This document shows positions 1-6,680 of a stretch of DNA of 16,024 bases, one piece after another. Origin of the DNA: CAWBRT01 sp050015355 (GTDB taxonomy: Bacteria > Acidobacteriota > Terriglobia > Terriglobales > Acidobacteriaceae); the NCBI GenBank assembly GCA_050015355.1, contig JBEKBO010000108.1, positions 1 to 16,024 of the forward strand, in the 5' to 3' direction. Position numbers and translations under genes: made by a program. The notes beneath the pieces were generated by a model, which saw only the letters and a list, made by a program, of their open reading frames with translations, had not been told where the DNA came from and did not search any database. Position 1 is the stretch's first letter. Each line of letters begins with the position of its first letter.

Positions 1-1212
1 CTCACCCAGCCCAATTTGCTTGATTCGTTTGACAAACGATGCTGCACCCATCTCCGGGCAAAGATAAATGACGCGCTCCGGCTGCTCCAGCACGTTGAAG
101 TAACCGAAGAGCGGTTCGCCTGTACAGCAGGCATGAGCGAAATTCAGCGCAATAATGGTTTTTCGTGAGCTAACCGGCCCGGCAAGCATCGTGATTGACC
201 GCTTAACTAGGAATCCATCAATCAGAAACTCCGGAGGCTGGACATTTTGATATTCCTCTTCCGTCATGTACCGAGTCCGCCAATCAACCGGCGGCTTTGG
301 TTCTTCAACGGCTGTGTTCTGTCCGATTGTCACATCTGGCCCGGCGTCCATAAAGGAAAACTTGCGTCCGGGAAATCGGCTTTCCATCTCAGCCCGAAAC
401 TCTTTCCAGCCTTTACCAGCGCATCTATGCTTACAGTCGAATCCATAACCGCCGCCCTCTATGTACATGATGCACGTTGATGTGCCCTCATTCGTGTTTT
501 CGTGGGTGTCCCGCCAAGGGCATTCAATAGGCCGGTACCATTGCTTGCCCTTGTTGAACCAATCGCCCGTGACCGCTACTTCGTAGCACGCTAGAAAGCG
601 GTCTAGCAAGTCCGTTTCGCGCTTCACATCAGCGGTCATTCCGCCAGAGGTGACGGCTTTTGGCGTCCCGCAGAGTTCGCATAACCGATTGAGCAATACG
701 TCCGGCATGCCCGGGATTGACCGCCATTCCGCCACATACGGCTTGCCGGTCTTAGGGTGAATGCTACCCGGCCCGGTCATAATCAAGCGATTCTGCTTGA
801 ACTCGAAGAGATTTTCTATTGGGTTGCCATCGGCATCCTTACGCGCCGCTGTCATATTACCGGCCCGTTTGGTTCTCATGGTTTGGCGAAAGATGTAATA
901 ACAGCGGTTCTCCCGTGCGCTAACGCGGGTTGTGTCCCACACTTCGGGCGGAATGTCCGCGCACCCCGCCTTTAGTGCGGCCTCGTCATCCGTTTCCAGG
1001 AAGCAGAAAATTTCATCAGGGCATAAGCCGACGTTGGCGTCTGGCTTTTGCGCTGCCCATGAGGCGATCTGCTTGGCGTCTGTAGTGGCAGCATCGAAGT
1101 GGTCTGACTCGCCGGACATTGCGAACGGGCGTTTGTCTTTGGGTATGAGCGGAAAGACACGGAAGCCGCGCTCCGCAAGTGGAAGAGCGATATCGAGGAA
1201 ATTAGCCATCAT
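1..1212 (-). CDS. Primase-polymerase / AAA ATPase replication protein, 3' end beyond window
   Basis: The reading frame is open from 1212 to the left edge (404 codons, no stop), so the C-terminus is missing. Residues about 1-165 look like a Prim-Pol (bifunctional DNA primase/polymerase) domain: an acidic motif FLETDD at 71-76 and a GSIHP motif at 149-153, matching the family's catalytic acidic and SxH motifs. A cysteine-rich stretch follows (C231, C260, H262, C264) of the kind that binds zinc in these proteins. From about 325 a RecA/RepA-like ATPase begins, with a Walker A position GPVSSRKT (345-352) and a following strand ending in CPEM. Such proteins prime and unwind replicons of phages and integrative elements. 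The start is ATG 1212 or ATG 1209, adjacent in frame, with GAAAGGGG about 7 bases upstream favouring 1212. It follows the 1237-1971 gene by 25 bp, so co-transcription is likely. The Walker A arginine, where glycine is usual, is odd but may be tolerated. The family call is firm; the element type is inference. Confidence 0.82.
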   Translation of the reverse strand, partial: MMANFLDIALPLAERGFRVFPLIPKDKRPFAMSGESDHFDAATTDAKQIASWAAQKPDANVGLCPDEIFCFLETDDEAALKAGCADIPPEVWDTTRVSARENRCYYIFRQTMRTKRAGNMTAARKDADGNPIENLFEFKQNRLIMTGPGSIHPKTGKPYVAEWRSIPGMPDVLLNRLCELCGTPKAVTSGGMTADVKRETDLLDRFLACYEVAVTGDWFNKGKQWYRPIECPWRDTHENTNEGTSTCIMYIEGGGYGFDCKHRCAGKGWKEFRAEMESRFPGRKFSFMDAGPDVTIGQNTAVEEPKPPVDWRTRYMTEEEYQNVQPPEFLIDGFLVKRSITMLAGPVSSRKTIIALNFAHACCTGEPLFGYFNVLEQPERVIYLCPEMGAASFVKRIKQIGLGE

Positions 1213-1236
1213 TGCATACCCCTTTCGTAGTCCGGC

Positions 1237-1971
1237 CTAATAAGCCCATTCGATATCGTCATCCACGTCCGGCGTCTCAACGAAGCGCAACTCACTGGCG
1301 TGCTCTTTCGCGAAATCCAGCCAAGTGCGGCCATCCTCTAAGACCAGACCGTCGGCCATACTCGTTGAATGCATTGCGAATATGCCAATAAGCGCGGGGT
1401 CAACCATTTGCAATTTGCGTGAGTAGAAAGACTGATAGTCGTTACTGATTTTGAATCCGTCGGTGCGGTTCGTGTCCGGGCCGTTCCACCTTATGCCTTC
1501 AAGGAGTAACCCAATGCCGAGGATTTCGCGGCCTGCAGCCTTCATGCCTTGTGCGCGGCGGAGCATCTTGTCAAATACTTCGGGATTCTGGCGGTCGTAT
1601 TTATAGAATTTCGCCAGACACGCGGCATCTGAGGGAACGTCTAAGCCCATCGCACGTCGTACCCGATTGGAATTGGTAAGCGCGTCCGCCTGTCGATCGA
1701 AAGCCTGCCAATCACTAGTTAGAAGATCGCGGCGAAACCTTTTGCACCATTTTACCCACGCGAACAACGGCGCGGAATCCACGGTCTGTAAAATCACAAG
1801 GTGGTATTCAAAATCAAGCTCAGTGCACTTAGCCTTCACGAGCAGGGGCAGGCCGGGTGTGTCCCCGTCCGGAATCCAGCCGGGGTATTTTGGTGTGAGA
1901 TGACAGCCAACGTGGAACACCCGCTTGTTGCGGGGGTCAACGAATGCGTAAATATCGTGTTTTTGTGACAT
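1237..1971 (-). CDS. Mobile-element protein with GIY-YIG-like N-terminus, 244 aa
   Basis: I do not recognise this as a characterised gene. Residues 6-25 (HDIYAFVDPRNKRVFHVGCH) resemble the opening strands of a GIY-YIG nuclease domain, with IYA for GIY and FHVG for YVG. The catalytic Arg and Glu cannot be placed with confidence, so activity is uncertain. The second half has a distinct block at about 155-200 containing LEGIRW, GFKISNDYQ and FYSRKLQMVDP. It recalls a short conserved domain (FK-nn-Y...YAR) of phage hypothetical proteins, from memory only. The start is well supported: GGAGG at 1979-1983 sits 7 bases before the ATG. Position ahead of the primase-polymerase gene on the same strand suggests an early or replication operon. 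No signal peptide or membrane segment is visible. The coding call is strong; function is unknown, with a nuclease role only a hypothesis. Confidence 0.75.
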   Translation of the reverse strand: MSQKHDIYAFVDPRNKRVFHVGCHLTPKYPGWIPDGDTPGLPLLVKAKCTELDFEYHLVILQTVDSAPLFAWVKWCKRFRRDLLTSDWQAFDRQADALTNSNRVRRAMGLDVPSDAACLAKFYKYDRQNPEVFDKMLRRAQGMKAAGREILGIGLLLEGIRWNGPDTNRTDGFKISNDYQSFYSRKLQMVDPALIGIFAMHSTSMADGLVLEDGRTWLDFAKEHASELRFVETPDVDDDIEWAY

Positions 1972-2013
1972 TAAAATTCCTCCCAGACTCCAGCGTATGA
2001 TAGGATCAAGAGC
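1972..2013. promoter_or_regulatory. Divergent intergenic control region of the mobile module
   Basis: Only 42 bases separate two divergent start codons, so the promoters must lie here or inside the flanking genes. The leftward gene has a strong ribosome site (GGAGG, 1979-1983). The rightward gene has only AGGA at 2002-2005, 8 bases before its ATG. A TATGAT hexamer at 1996-2001 could serve as a rightward -10, but no matching -35 is clear. The layout resembles lysogeny-type control regions between a regulator and a replication operon; that reading is inference. Confidence 0.4.
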
Positions 2014-2661
2014 ATGTCACGTGGCCCGTTACATTCCATTACACTCCCCATCCTTGTCGCTGCCGATACCCGGGAAACGGCGGACGGCGAAAGCACATGC
2101 TTTCCGCCGGGGCATACCAGTTTCACGGCCTTCCGCATCGTCAACCCTAGCGAAGTAGTGCGGCGCGGTGGGCAGCTAGGGAAAGAGGAAAGGCTTTACC
2201 GTGGCATCCTTCAACTAGCCCGGGCGTACGAGGGGAAAGATGAGCGTGCGATCCCTGTTGCAATTGAGCAGGTGCGCCCGTGGAATCCGTCCAATCGAAT
2301 TCAAGTCGGGACGATCAGAGAAGACTGGACGGGAAATAAAAAATGGGAGGGAGCGCGATGGGTTTACTCCAGCGTGATGACCAACGCGCTACAAACAGCC
2401 CGGCTGGTCACATGGTGGCCGTACAAAGGTGACCGCATTTCCGCACCTGCCGTTTATTGCCCTGACTGGAAAACGGCAGCCTTCGTTGCCGCATCCATGG
2501 GGTGTGTTCGCATATGCCCGAAGTGCAAAAAGCTGTTTGTTCCACCAACAGACAACGTGGCTTATTGTACCCCGGCTCACGGTGTAGCATACCGGACGGC
2601 TTTATCGCGGTGGCGAAAAAAGGCACGGCAAGAGAAGGCCAGGAGGAAAGCCTTGTGCTAA
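2014..2661 (+). CDS. Zinc-finger protein (CGNR-like C-terminus), 215 aa, possible element regulator
   Basis: The C-terminal 50 residues form a recognisable treble-clef-like zinc finger: C168-x2-C171, then C185-x3-H189, followed by a very basic tail (SRWRKKARQEKARRKAL). This resembles the CGNR-type finger at the C-terminus of putative nucleic-acid-binding proteins. The segment before it (ARLVTWWPYK at 129-138, then AVYCPDWKTAAF at 146-157) is the usual lead-in I recall for such proteins. The N-terminal 120 residues are unfamiliar. It is divergent to the GIY-YIG-like/primase operon and ends 62 bases before the tRNA-Lys 3' end, so it is the last gene inside the presumed element. A role as DNA- or RNA-binding regulator of the element is inference from the finger and the divergent arrangement. 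Its weak ribosome site suggests low expression. Confidence 0.72.
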   Translation: MSRGPLHSITLPILVAADTRETADGESTCFPPGHTSFTAFRIVNPSEVVRRGGQLGKEERLYRGILQLARAYEGKDERAIPVAIEQVRPWNPSNRIQVGTIREDWTGNKKWEGARWVYSSVMTNALQTARLVTWWPYKGDRISAPAVYCPDWKTAAFVAASMGCVRICPKCKKLFVPPTDNVAYCTPAHGVAYRTALSRWRKKARQEKARRKALC

Positions 2662-2723
2662 TTGACACCCTGCCTTACAATTTCGGCCCGGAAGGGATTC
2701 CGCATAACCGCTTGATTCTTAAT

Positions 2724-2760
2724 TGGTGAGCGCGCCGGGACTCGAACCCGGGACCCTCTG
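2724..2760. other. Possible element boundary / attachment site at tRNA 3' end
   Basis: The 3' half of tRNA-Lys (T arm, acceptor strand, CCA) lies between phage-like genes on the left and chromosomal genes on the right. Integrases often recombine within this part of a tRNA and leave a direct repeat of it at the far end of the insert. No second copy occurs inside this window, so the other boundary and the integrase would have to be left of position 1. This is positional inference only. Confidence 0.35.
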
Positions 2761-2799
2761 CTTAAAAGGCAGATGCTCTACCTACTGAGCTACGCGCCC
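2724..2799 (-). tRNA. tRNA-Lys (anticodon TTT) with encoded CCA
   Basis: The minus strand folds as a complete cloverleaf. The acceptor GGGCGCG (2799-2793) pairs with CGCGCTC, including one G-T pair, followed by discriminator A (2727) and an encoded CCA (2726-2724). The D arm is GCTC...GAGC. The anticodon arm TCTGC-CTTTTAA-GCAGA gives anticodon TTT, which reads lysine AAA/AAG. The T arm is CCGGG-TTCGAGT-CCCGG. It is 76 nt with CCA and has no intron. Its 3' end points toward the mobile-element genes at lower coordinates, the end of tRNA genes that site-specific integrases commonly use. Confidence 0.97.
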
Positions 2800-2946
2800 C
2801 GAAACAGGATCTACGCTAAAGCCTGCGATGACTGTGGTCACCTCTAAAAGCGGTTCCGCGCAGCTCCCACTTTGTAATTTATCACATCGGCGGGTTACTG
2901 CGAGTAGAACCAGGACTCACTTCGTGGTGATCATCGCATTGCCATG

Positions 2947-2975
2947 AACGAAAAGGCAGCCGCAAGGGCTGCCTT
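2947..2975 (-). terminator. Intrinsic terminator downstream of aroA
   Basis: A perfect 9-bp stem (AAGGCAGCC 2953-2961 with GGCTGCCTT 2967-2975) closes a 5-base loop. Read on the minus strand it is followed by TTTTCGTT, giving the T-run of a Rho-independent terminator about 60 bases after the aroA stop. A-rich sequence on the other side is short, so it is probably one-directional. Confidence 0.8.
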
Positions 2976-3035
2976 CCCCTTCGGTTTCAGAACAGGCACA
3001 CCCGCAGCTATCGAAGCGATAAGCGCAATACGCAA

Positions 3036-4325
3036 TCACCGTTCCAGCAGCTTATCGAGCGTATCGAAAAACGCCGGATACGAGATGGCCACACACTCCG
3101 ATCCGTCGATAACGGTCTCGCCTGTCGCGCGCAAGGCGGCCACGCTGAAGGCCATGGCAATGCGGTGGTCCCCATGGGGGTTGATCGTCGCGCCATGCAA
3201 CTGCTGTTTGCCTGGAATCACCATGCCGTCTTCCTTCTCCTCCACGGTGGCCCCCATGGCGCGCAAGTTCGAGGCAACGGCCGCAATTCGGTCGGACTCC
3301 TTGACCCGCAGTTCTTGCGCATCGGCTATGACGACACCCGATTCAGAATACGGCGCAATCGCGGCCAGCACCGGCAACTCGTCAATCAGCAACGCGCTCG
3401 TCGCGCCGCGTATTGCCGCTCCGCGCAGTTTGCCGCCGCGCACATGGATCGATCCCACCACCTCGCCGTTCCTTTCCGCTACGTGCAGGAAACGGATTTC
3501 AAGACCGAGCTGTGCGAGAACGTCCAGGATCGCTGACCGCGTAGGATTGAGCAGCAGGTTATCAACCACCAGGTTCGATCCCTGGAAAAGCGCGGCAGCG
3601 CAGAGAAAAAAAGCAGCGGAAGAGATGTCGCCGGGAACGGAAGCCTTGATCGCGCGCAATTGCTGCCCGCCCTGGATCGTCACGCGCATGTCATGACGCT
3701 CGACCGTGGCACCGAAGGCACGCAACGCCAGTTCGCTGTGATCGCGCGTTCGCAAGGGCTCTTCGACCGCAGTGGTCCCTTGCGCCAGCAACCCCGCAAA
3801 CAGTACGCAACTCTTCACCTGAGCGCTGGCTACCGGGAGCTTGTAGTCAATAGCGTGAAGCGGCCGTCCATGGACCAGCAATGGCGGCCGGGCTCCGTCC
3901 GAACTGCTGATTTGCGCGCCCATCCTGCGCAAAGGCTCTACTATCCGCGCCATCGGCCGCTTTCTGAGCGAATCGTCTCCCGTCATCTGGCATGCGAACG
4001 ACTGCGCGGCCATAATCCCGGCCAGCATCCGCATGGTCGATCCGGAGTTACCGCAATTGAGCGCCTCACGTGGCCGGCTGAAAGGCCCGCCGGCAACTTC
4101 TACGCGATCTCCCTCCTGTGTCACCGCCACGCCCACCTGCCGCAAGCATTGCAGAGTACTGGCGCAGTCAGCCGCCGACGAGAAGTTCTCCAAACTGGAT
4201 TGGCCCTCGGCCAGCGCGGCCAGCATGGCATAGCGATGCGATATTGACTTGTCCCCCGGGGGTGTCAGGCTGCCATTGATGTTGCCGGCTGGAGCTACCG
4301 TCCGCTTTTGTCTGCGCTCGTTCAT
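3036..4325 (-). CDS. aroA: 3-phosphoshikimate 1-carboxyvinyltransferase (EPSP synthase), 429 aa
   Basis: The enzyme transfers the enolpyruvyl group of PEP to shikimate-3-phosphate, the sixth step of the cytosolic shikimate pathway to chorismate. Visible motifs: PGDKSISHR near the N-terminus, CGNSGSTMR (PEP site), RKRPMARIVEPLRRMG, SAQVKS, RDHSE, NPTR, LRVKESDRI and the C-terminal DHRIAMAF. The set GDKS / SAQVK / RDHSE / NPTR is the published signature of class II EPSP synthases, the group that includes naturally glyphosate-tolerant enzymes. The PEP loop keeps glycine (NSGS), unlike the alanine of the CP4 enzyme. The frame is open to 4481, but ATG 4325 is chosen because GGAG lies 6 bases upstream, the length matches the family, and the extra 52 residues are Arg/Pro-rich and unlike any EPSPS. 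The gene stands alone, with its own terminator on one side and a divergent gene on the other. Confidence 0.96.
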   Translation of the reverse strand: MNERRQKRTVAPAGNINGSLTPPGDKSISHRYAMLAALAEGQSSLENFSSAADCASTLQCLRQVGVAVTQEGDRVEVAGGPFSRPREALNCGNSGSTMRMLAGIMAAQSFACQMTGDDSLRKRPMARIVEPLRRMGAQISSSDGARPPLLVHGRPLHAIDYKLPVASAQVKSCVLFAGLLAQGTTAVEEPLRTRDHSELALRAFGATVERHDMRVTIQGGQQLRAIKASVPGDISSAAFFLCAAALFQGSNLVVDNLLLNPTRSAILDVLAQLGLEIRFLHVAERNGEVVGSIHVRGGKLRGAAIRGATSALLIDELPVLAAIAPYSESGVVIADAQELRVKESDRIAAVASNLRAMGATVEEKEDGMVIPGKQQLHGATINPHGDHRIAMAFSVAALRATGETVIDGSECVAISYPAFFDTLDKLLER

Positions 4326-4475
4326 GTCTCTCCGTTCACCCTTGCAGGAAAACCCCGGCAAGGCCAGACCACCTTGTACGAATCTTCGTCCTCTCATTGC
4401 CGAGCGCACAGGCCGGCGCGCGGCGGAAAAGGGGCGCGGCCGCGCTGGCCTCAGCTCTCCGAAACAGGCTCCCAC
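4326..4475. promoter_or_regulatory. Divergent promoter region between aroA and the TPR gene
   Basis: These 150 bases separate two opposing start codons and must carry at least the aroA promoter. It is G+C-rich (for example GGCGCGCGGCGGAAAAGG around 4412-4430), and I could not identify convincing -35/-10 pairs for either direction. Confidence 0.35.
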
Positions 4476-5575
4476 ATGCACTTCCGAGCTCTTCCACTGC
4501 TAATTATCTTGCTGGGAACGGCCGCGGCGCAAACCACGACGATGCAGCACAGTCAGCTTCCATTGTCCGCAACGGACGCAAACGCAACCACGTTTGGGTC
4601 GGTCACGGGCACAGTCACCACGCTGGATGATCGCACGCTTCGTGACGCCCATGTGGAGTTGCGCAATATTATGACAGGCGCCATGCTGACCAGCACGACA
4701 GCAGCGCCTGATGGCTCTTTCCAAATCTACAACATCCCGCCCGGCACTTACGAGGTAAGCGCCTCGTCGGGCACTCACGAAGCCCGCGAGCAGATCGAAA
4801 TCAGATCCACGCCGGTTTCTGTGAGGCTGCAGCTCGCGCTGAGTCTCATGAGCTTCCAGCCAGCACCATCTCCGTCTCTCAGATCAATGTCCCGGATAAA
4901 GCTCGCCACGAGTACGCCAGAGCGGAAGAGGCCTACGGCAAGAACAAGCTGCCGGAGGCGCGCGAACACCTCGAGCGGGCGCTTGCAAAGGCCCCGCGGT
5001 TTGCCGAAGCGCTCACCCTGCGCGGCATCCTTGAATTGAACCAGGGGAAGTTGCAGGAAGCCCTGAGCGATCTCCAACAGGCAGTCGCCGCCGATCCCGG
5101 CTACGCTCGTGCCTACATAGCGCAGGGTGCTGCCTTGAACCTCGCGGAGAAGTTCGACGACGCGATTCGCTCGCTGCAAAGCGGCGCCGCGCTCGCACCT
5201 GATTCGTGGCAGGCTTACTTCGAACTGAGCAAGGCAATGCTCGCCAAGGATCAGTATGAAGAAAGCCTCAAATATGCCACGAAAGCCGCCGACTTGATGA
5301 GCGACTTCCCTCAGATTGGAATGGTGAAAGCGTACGCCTTGTTCGGAATGCACCGCTACCAGGAAGCGACCAGCGAATTAGAGCGCTTTCTCGCCCGAGA
5401 ACCTTCCGGGCCGCAAGCCGAGTATGCACACGCCACCCTCAACCAGGCACGCGCTTTGATTGGCGCGTCGGCGCCAAGTGAGACCACTGCACATCGGAAA
5501 CTTCACTTGGCCGTTTGCTCCAGAAACCGCTTCAGCAGGATGGCGACTTCTTCCGGCTGCTCGAAGGCGGCATAG
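4476..5575 (+). pseudogene. Exported carboxypeptidase-regulatory-like/TPR protein, broken by a frameshift
   Basis: From ATG 4476 the frame encodes a signal peptide (MHFRALPLLIILLGTAAAQ) and a beta-sandwich of the carboxypeptidase-regulatory type (SVTGTVTTLDDRTLRDAHV..., with PDGSFQIYNIPPGTYEV as hallmark). After about 4845 this frame degrades into Arg/Ser/Pro-rich sequence and stops at 5039. The good continuation is in another frame: TISVSQINVPDKARHEYARA from 4865, then about four TPR helix pairs (AREHLERALAKAPRFAEAL, QEALSDLQQAVAADPGYARA, DDAIRSLQSGAALAPDSWQA, YQEATSELERFLAREP). The change corresponds to one lost base (or two gained) between about 4840 and 4865. No slippery heptamer is visible there, so mutation or a sequencing error is likelier than programmed shifting. 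The second frame stops at 5575, overlapping the convergent hydrolase by 73 bp; the true end may be earlier. The intact protein would be a periplasmic protein-interaction module of unknown partner. Confidence 0.8.
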
Positions 5576-6297
5576 TGCCCTGCCTTCGGCACAATCTGCA
5601 ACGTACTGTTCCGGATTCCGGCGCGCATTTTTTCCAGTTCTTCGCGCGGGCTTAAGACATCTGCCGCTCCGCCCAGAATCAGCGTAGGCAGGCTGATTTT
5701 CGAGAGGCTCGCGGTCGAGTCGGGTCGTTCCGCCATGCCACGCTGCACCGCGGCAATTCCCTGGGCCGTCGACCGCATCATGGTGCGCTTCGCTTTTTCC
5801 ACGACCTCCGGGCGGGTCCGATACGTAACTTCGCCGAGCAACTTCGGCAACATGCTATCGATGTACTGTTCCGGACCTTGCTGCAACACTTCTTCCGCGG
5901 CCTGTAGACGGGCTGCCCTGGCTTCGGCATTGTCGGCTGAAGCTTTCGTATTTGCCAGCACAAGCCCGGCCATGCGCTCGCGAAACCTTCGCCAGAATTC
6001 AAAAAGAATGTAACCGCCGATCGAACAGCCGATGAAAACCGCCTTCCCCACCTTCAGCTCATCGCAGAGTCTCACCAGGTCTTCCGCGTGTTTCTGCATT
6101 GTGGGGTTGCCGTCGCCGACCCCAGATTCGCCCAGACCCCGCAAGTCCGGCATAATCAGCCGGTACTTTGCCGCAAGCCTGTCCTGTACCGGAATCCAGA
6201 ACTCATGACAAGACGGGAACGGGTGCAAGAGAACAACATCCGGACCTTTGCCTTCGGTCCGGTAGAACAGCTCAGCGTCGCTCGTGCGCAGCAGCAT
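5503..6297 (-). CDS. Alpha/beta hydrolase, 264 aa
   Basis: This is a single-domain alpha/beta-hydrolase fold with a complete triad: nucleophile Ser92 in GCSIGG (90-95), acid Asp213 in GGAADVLSP, and His241 in AGHYAAFEQPEE. The oxyanion segment is LLHPFPSC (24-31), and the strand-turn PDLRGLGESG (50-59) is standard. There is no signal peptide, so it is probably cytosolic. The cap region (about 118-195) is helical and charged and gives no substrate clue; candidates are ester, lactone or enol-lactone hydrolysis. The start ATG 6297 is the natural N-terminus (MLLRTSDAELFYRTEG); a purine-rich AAAGGTG lies about 12 bases upstream, rather far. The gene is transcribed toward the TPR gene and overlaps its last 73 bases on the opposite strand. 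No operon partner is visible, so the substrate cannot be inferred from context. Confidence 0.9.
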   Translation of the reverse strand: MLLRTSDAELFYRTEGKGPDVVLLHPFPSCHEFWIPVQDRLAAKYRLIMPDLRGLGESGVGDGNPTMQKHAEDLVRLCDELKVGKAVFIGCSIGGYILFEFWRRFRERMAGLVLANTKASADNAEARAARLQAAEEVLQQGPEQYIDSMLPKLLGEVTYRTRPEVVEKAKRTMMRSTAQGIAAVQRGMAERPDSTASLSKISLPTLILGGAADVLSPREELEKMRAGIRNSTLQIVPKAGHYAAFEQPEEVAILLKRFLEQTAK

Positions 6298-6680
6298 GCG
6301 ATATCAAAAGCACCTTTGCAGATTTCACTCCCTAACAGGCTGCAGGAAATACTTCGGCGCGTTCTTCCGCAGCTTGTTAATCGCCGGGCAGGCTTTGCGC
6401 CTTCCCTGCGAGCGTACAATAGCACTTTCCGCCCCGATTCGCAGTTATCTATTCAGGCAGCGAGCCGCGCGGGGACCCTTCGCCGCACTGCGAGTTGCTT
6501 GGCAACGGGTATGCGGCGGATTTTCCTTGCGTCCCAAATTGGCACTACTCTCCGAAAACGGGGCCGGGCAAAGCCCTTAGCGCTGTGCGCCTTTAACTTC
6601 CGGCAATTGTCTGGAATCTCTATTCGCAAGCGATTCAGTGGGCGAGAAGCTTCATCCTAAAGAAGTAGTCTCCCGGCGGC
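6298..6680. other. 383-base gene-free stretch with several short hairpins
   Basis: No convincing coding frame on either strand. It contains consecutive inverted repeats: CGCCGCA (6481-6487) with TGCGGCG (6512-6518) enclosing GTTGC-TTG-GCAAC (6494-6506), then GGGC-AAA-GCCC near 6566-6578 and GCGC-TGT-GCGC near 6580-6590. It must hold the hydrolase promoter (minus strand) and the dinB 3' region. A hexamer TACAAT near 6415 could be a rightward -10, but its upstream partner is poorly spaced. No signature bases of RNase P, tmRNA, SRP or a common riboswitch were found. Confidence 0.45.

Noticed and set aside
2944..3696. Open frame of 250 codons on the + strand over the aroA 3' half
   Set aside because: Opposite strand of EPSP synthase motifs; Ser/Arg/Ala-rich without domain features, and its start lies beside the aroA terminator hairpin.
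3036..4481. Long form of aroA starting at ATG 4481
   Set aside because: The extra 52 residues are Arg/Pro-rich and unlike the family. The internal ATG 4325 has a good ribosome site and gives the usual length.
4838..4868. Programmed ribosomal frameshifting
   Set aside because: No X-XXY-YYZ type heptamer, no internal Shine-Dalgarno at the right distance, and no strong downstream hairpin seen.
5036..5575. Independent TPR gene starting at TTG 5036
   Set aside because: Good TPR sequence in the same frame extends upstream to about 4865, so TTG 5036 falls within a helix. It is the back half of the frameshifted gene at 4476.
6298..6680. Housekeeping RNA gene (RNase P RNA, tmRNA, SRP RNA or 6S)
   Set aside because: None of the conserved sequence blocks I know for these RNAs is present, and no long-range pairing of the required type was found.
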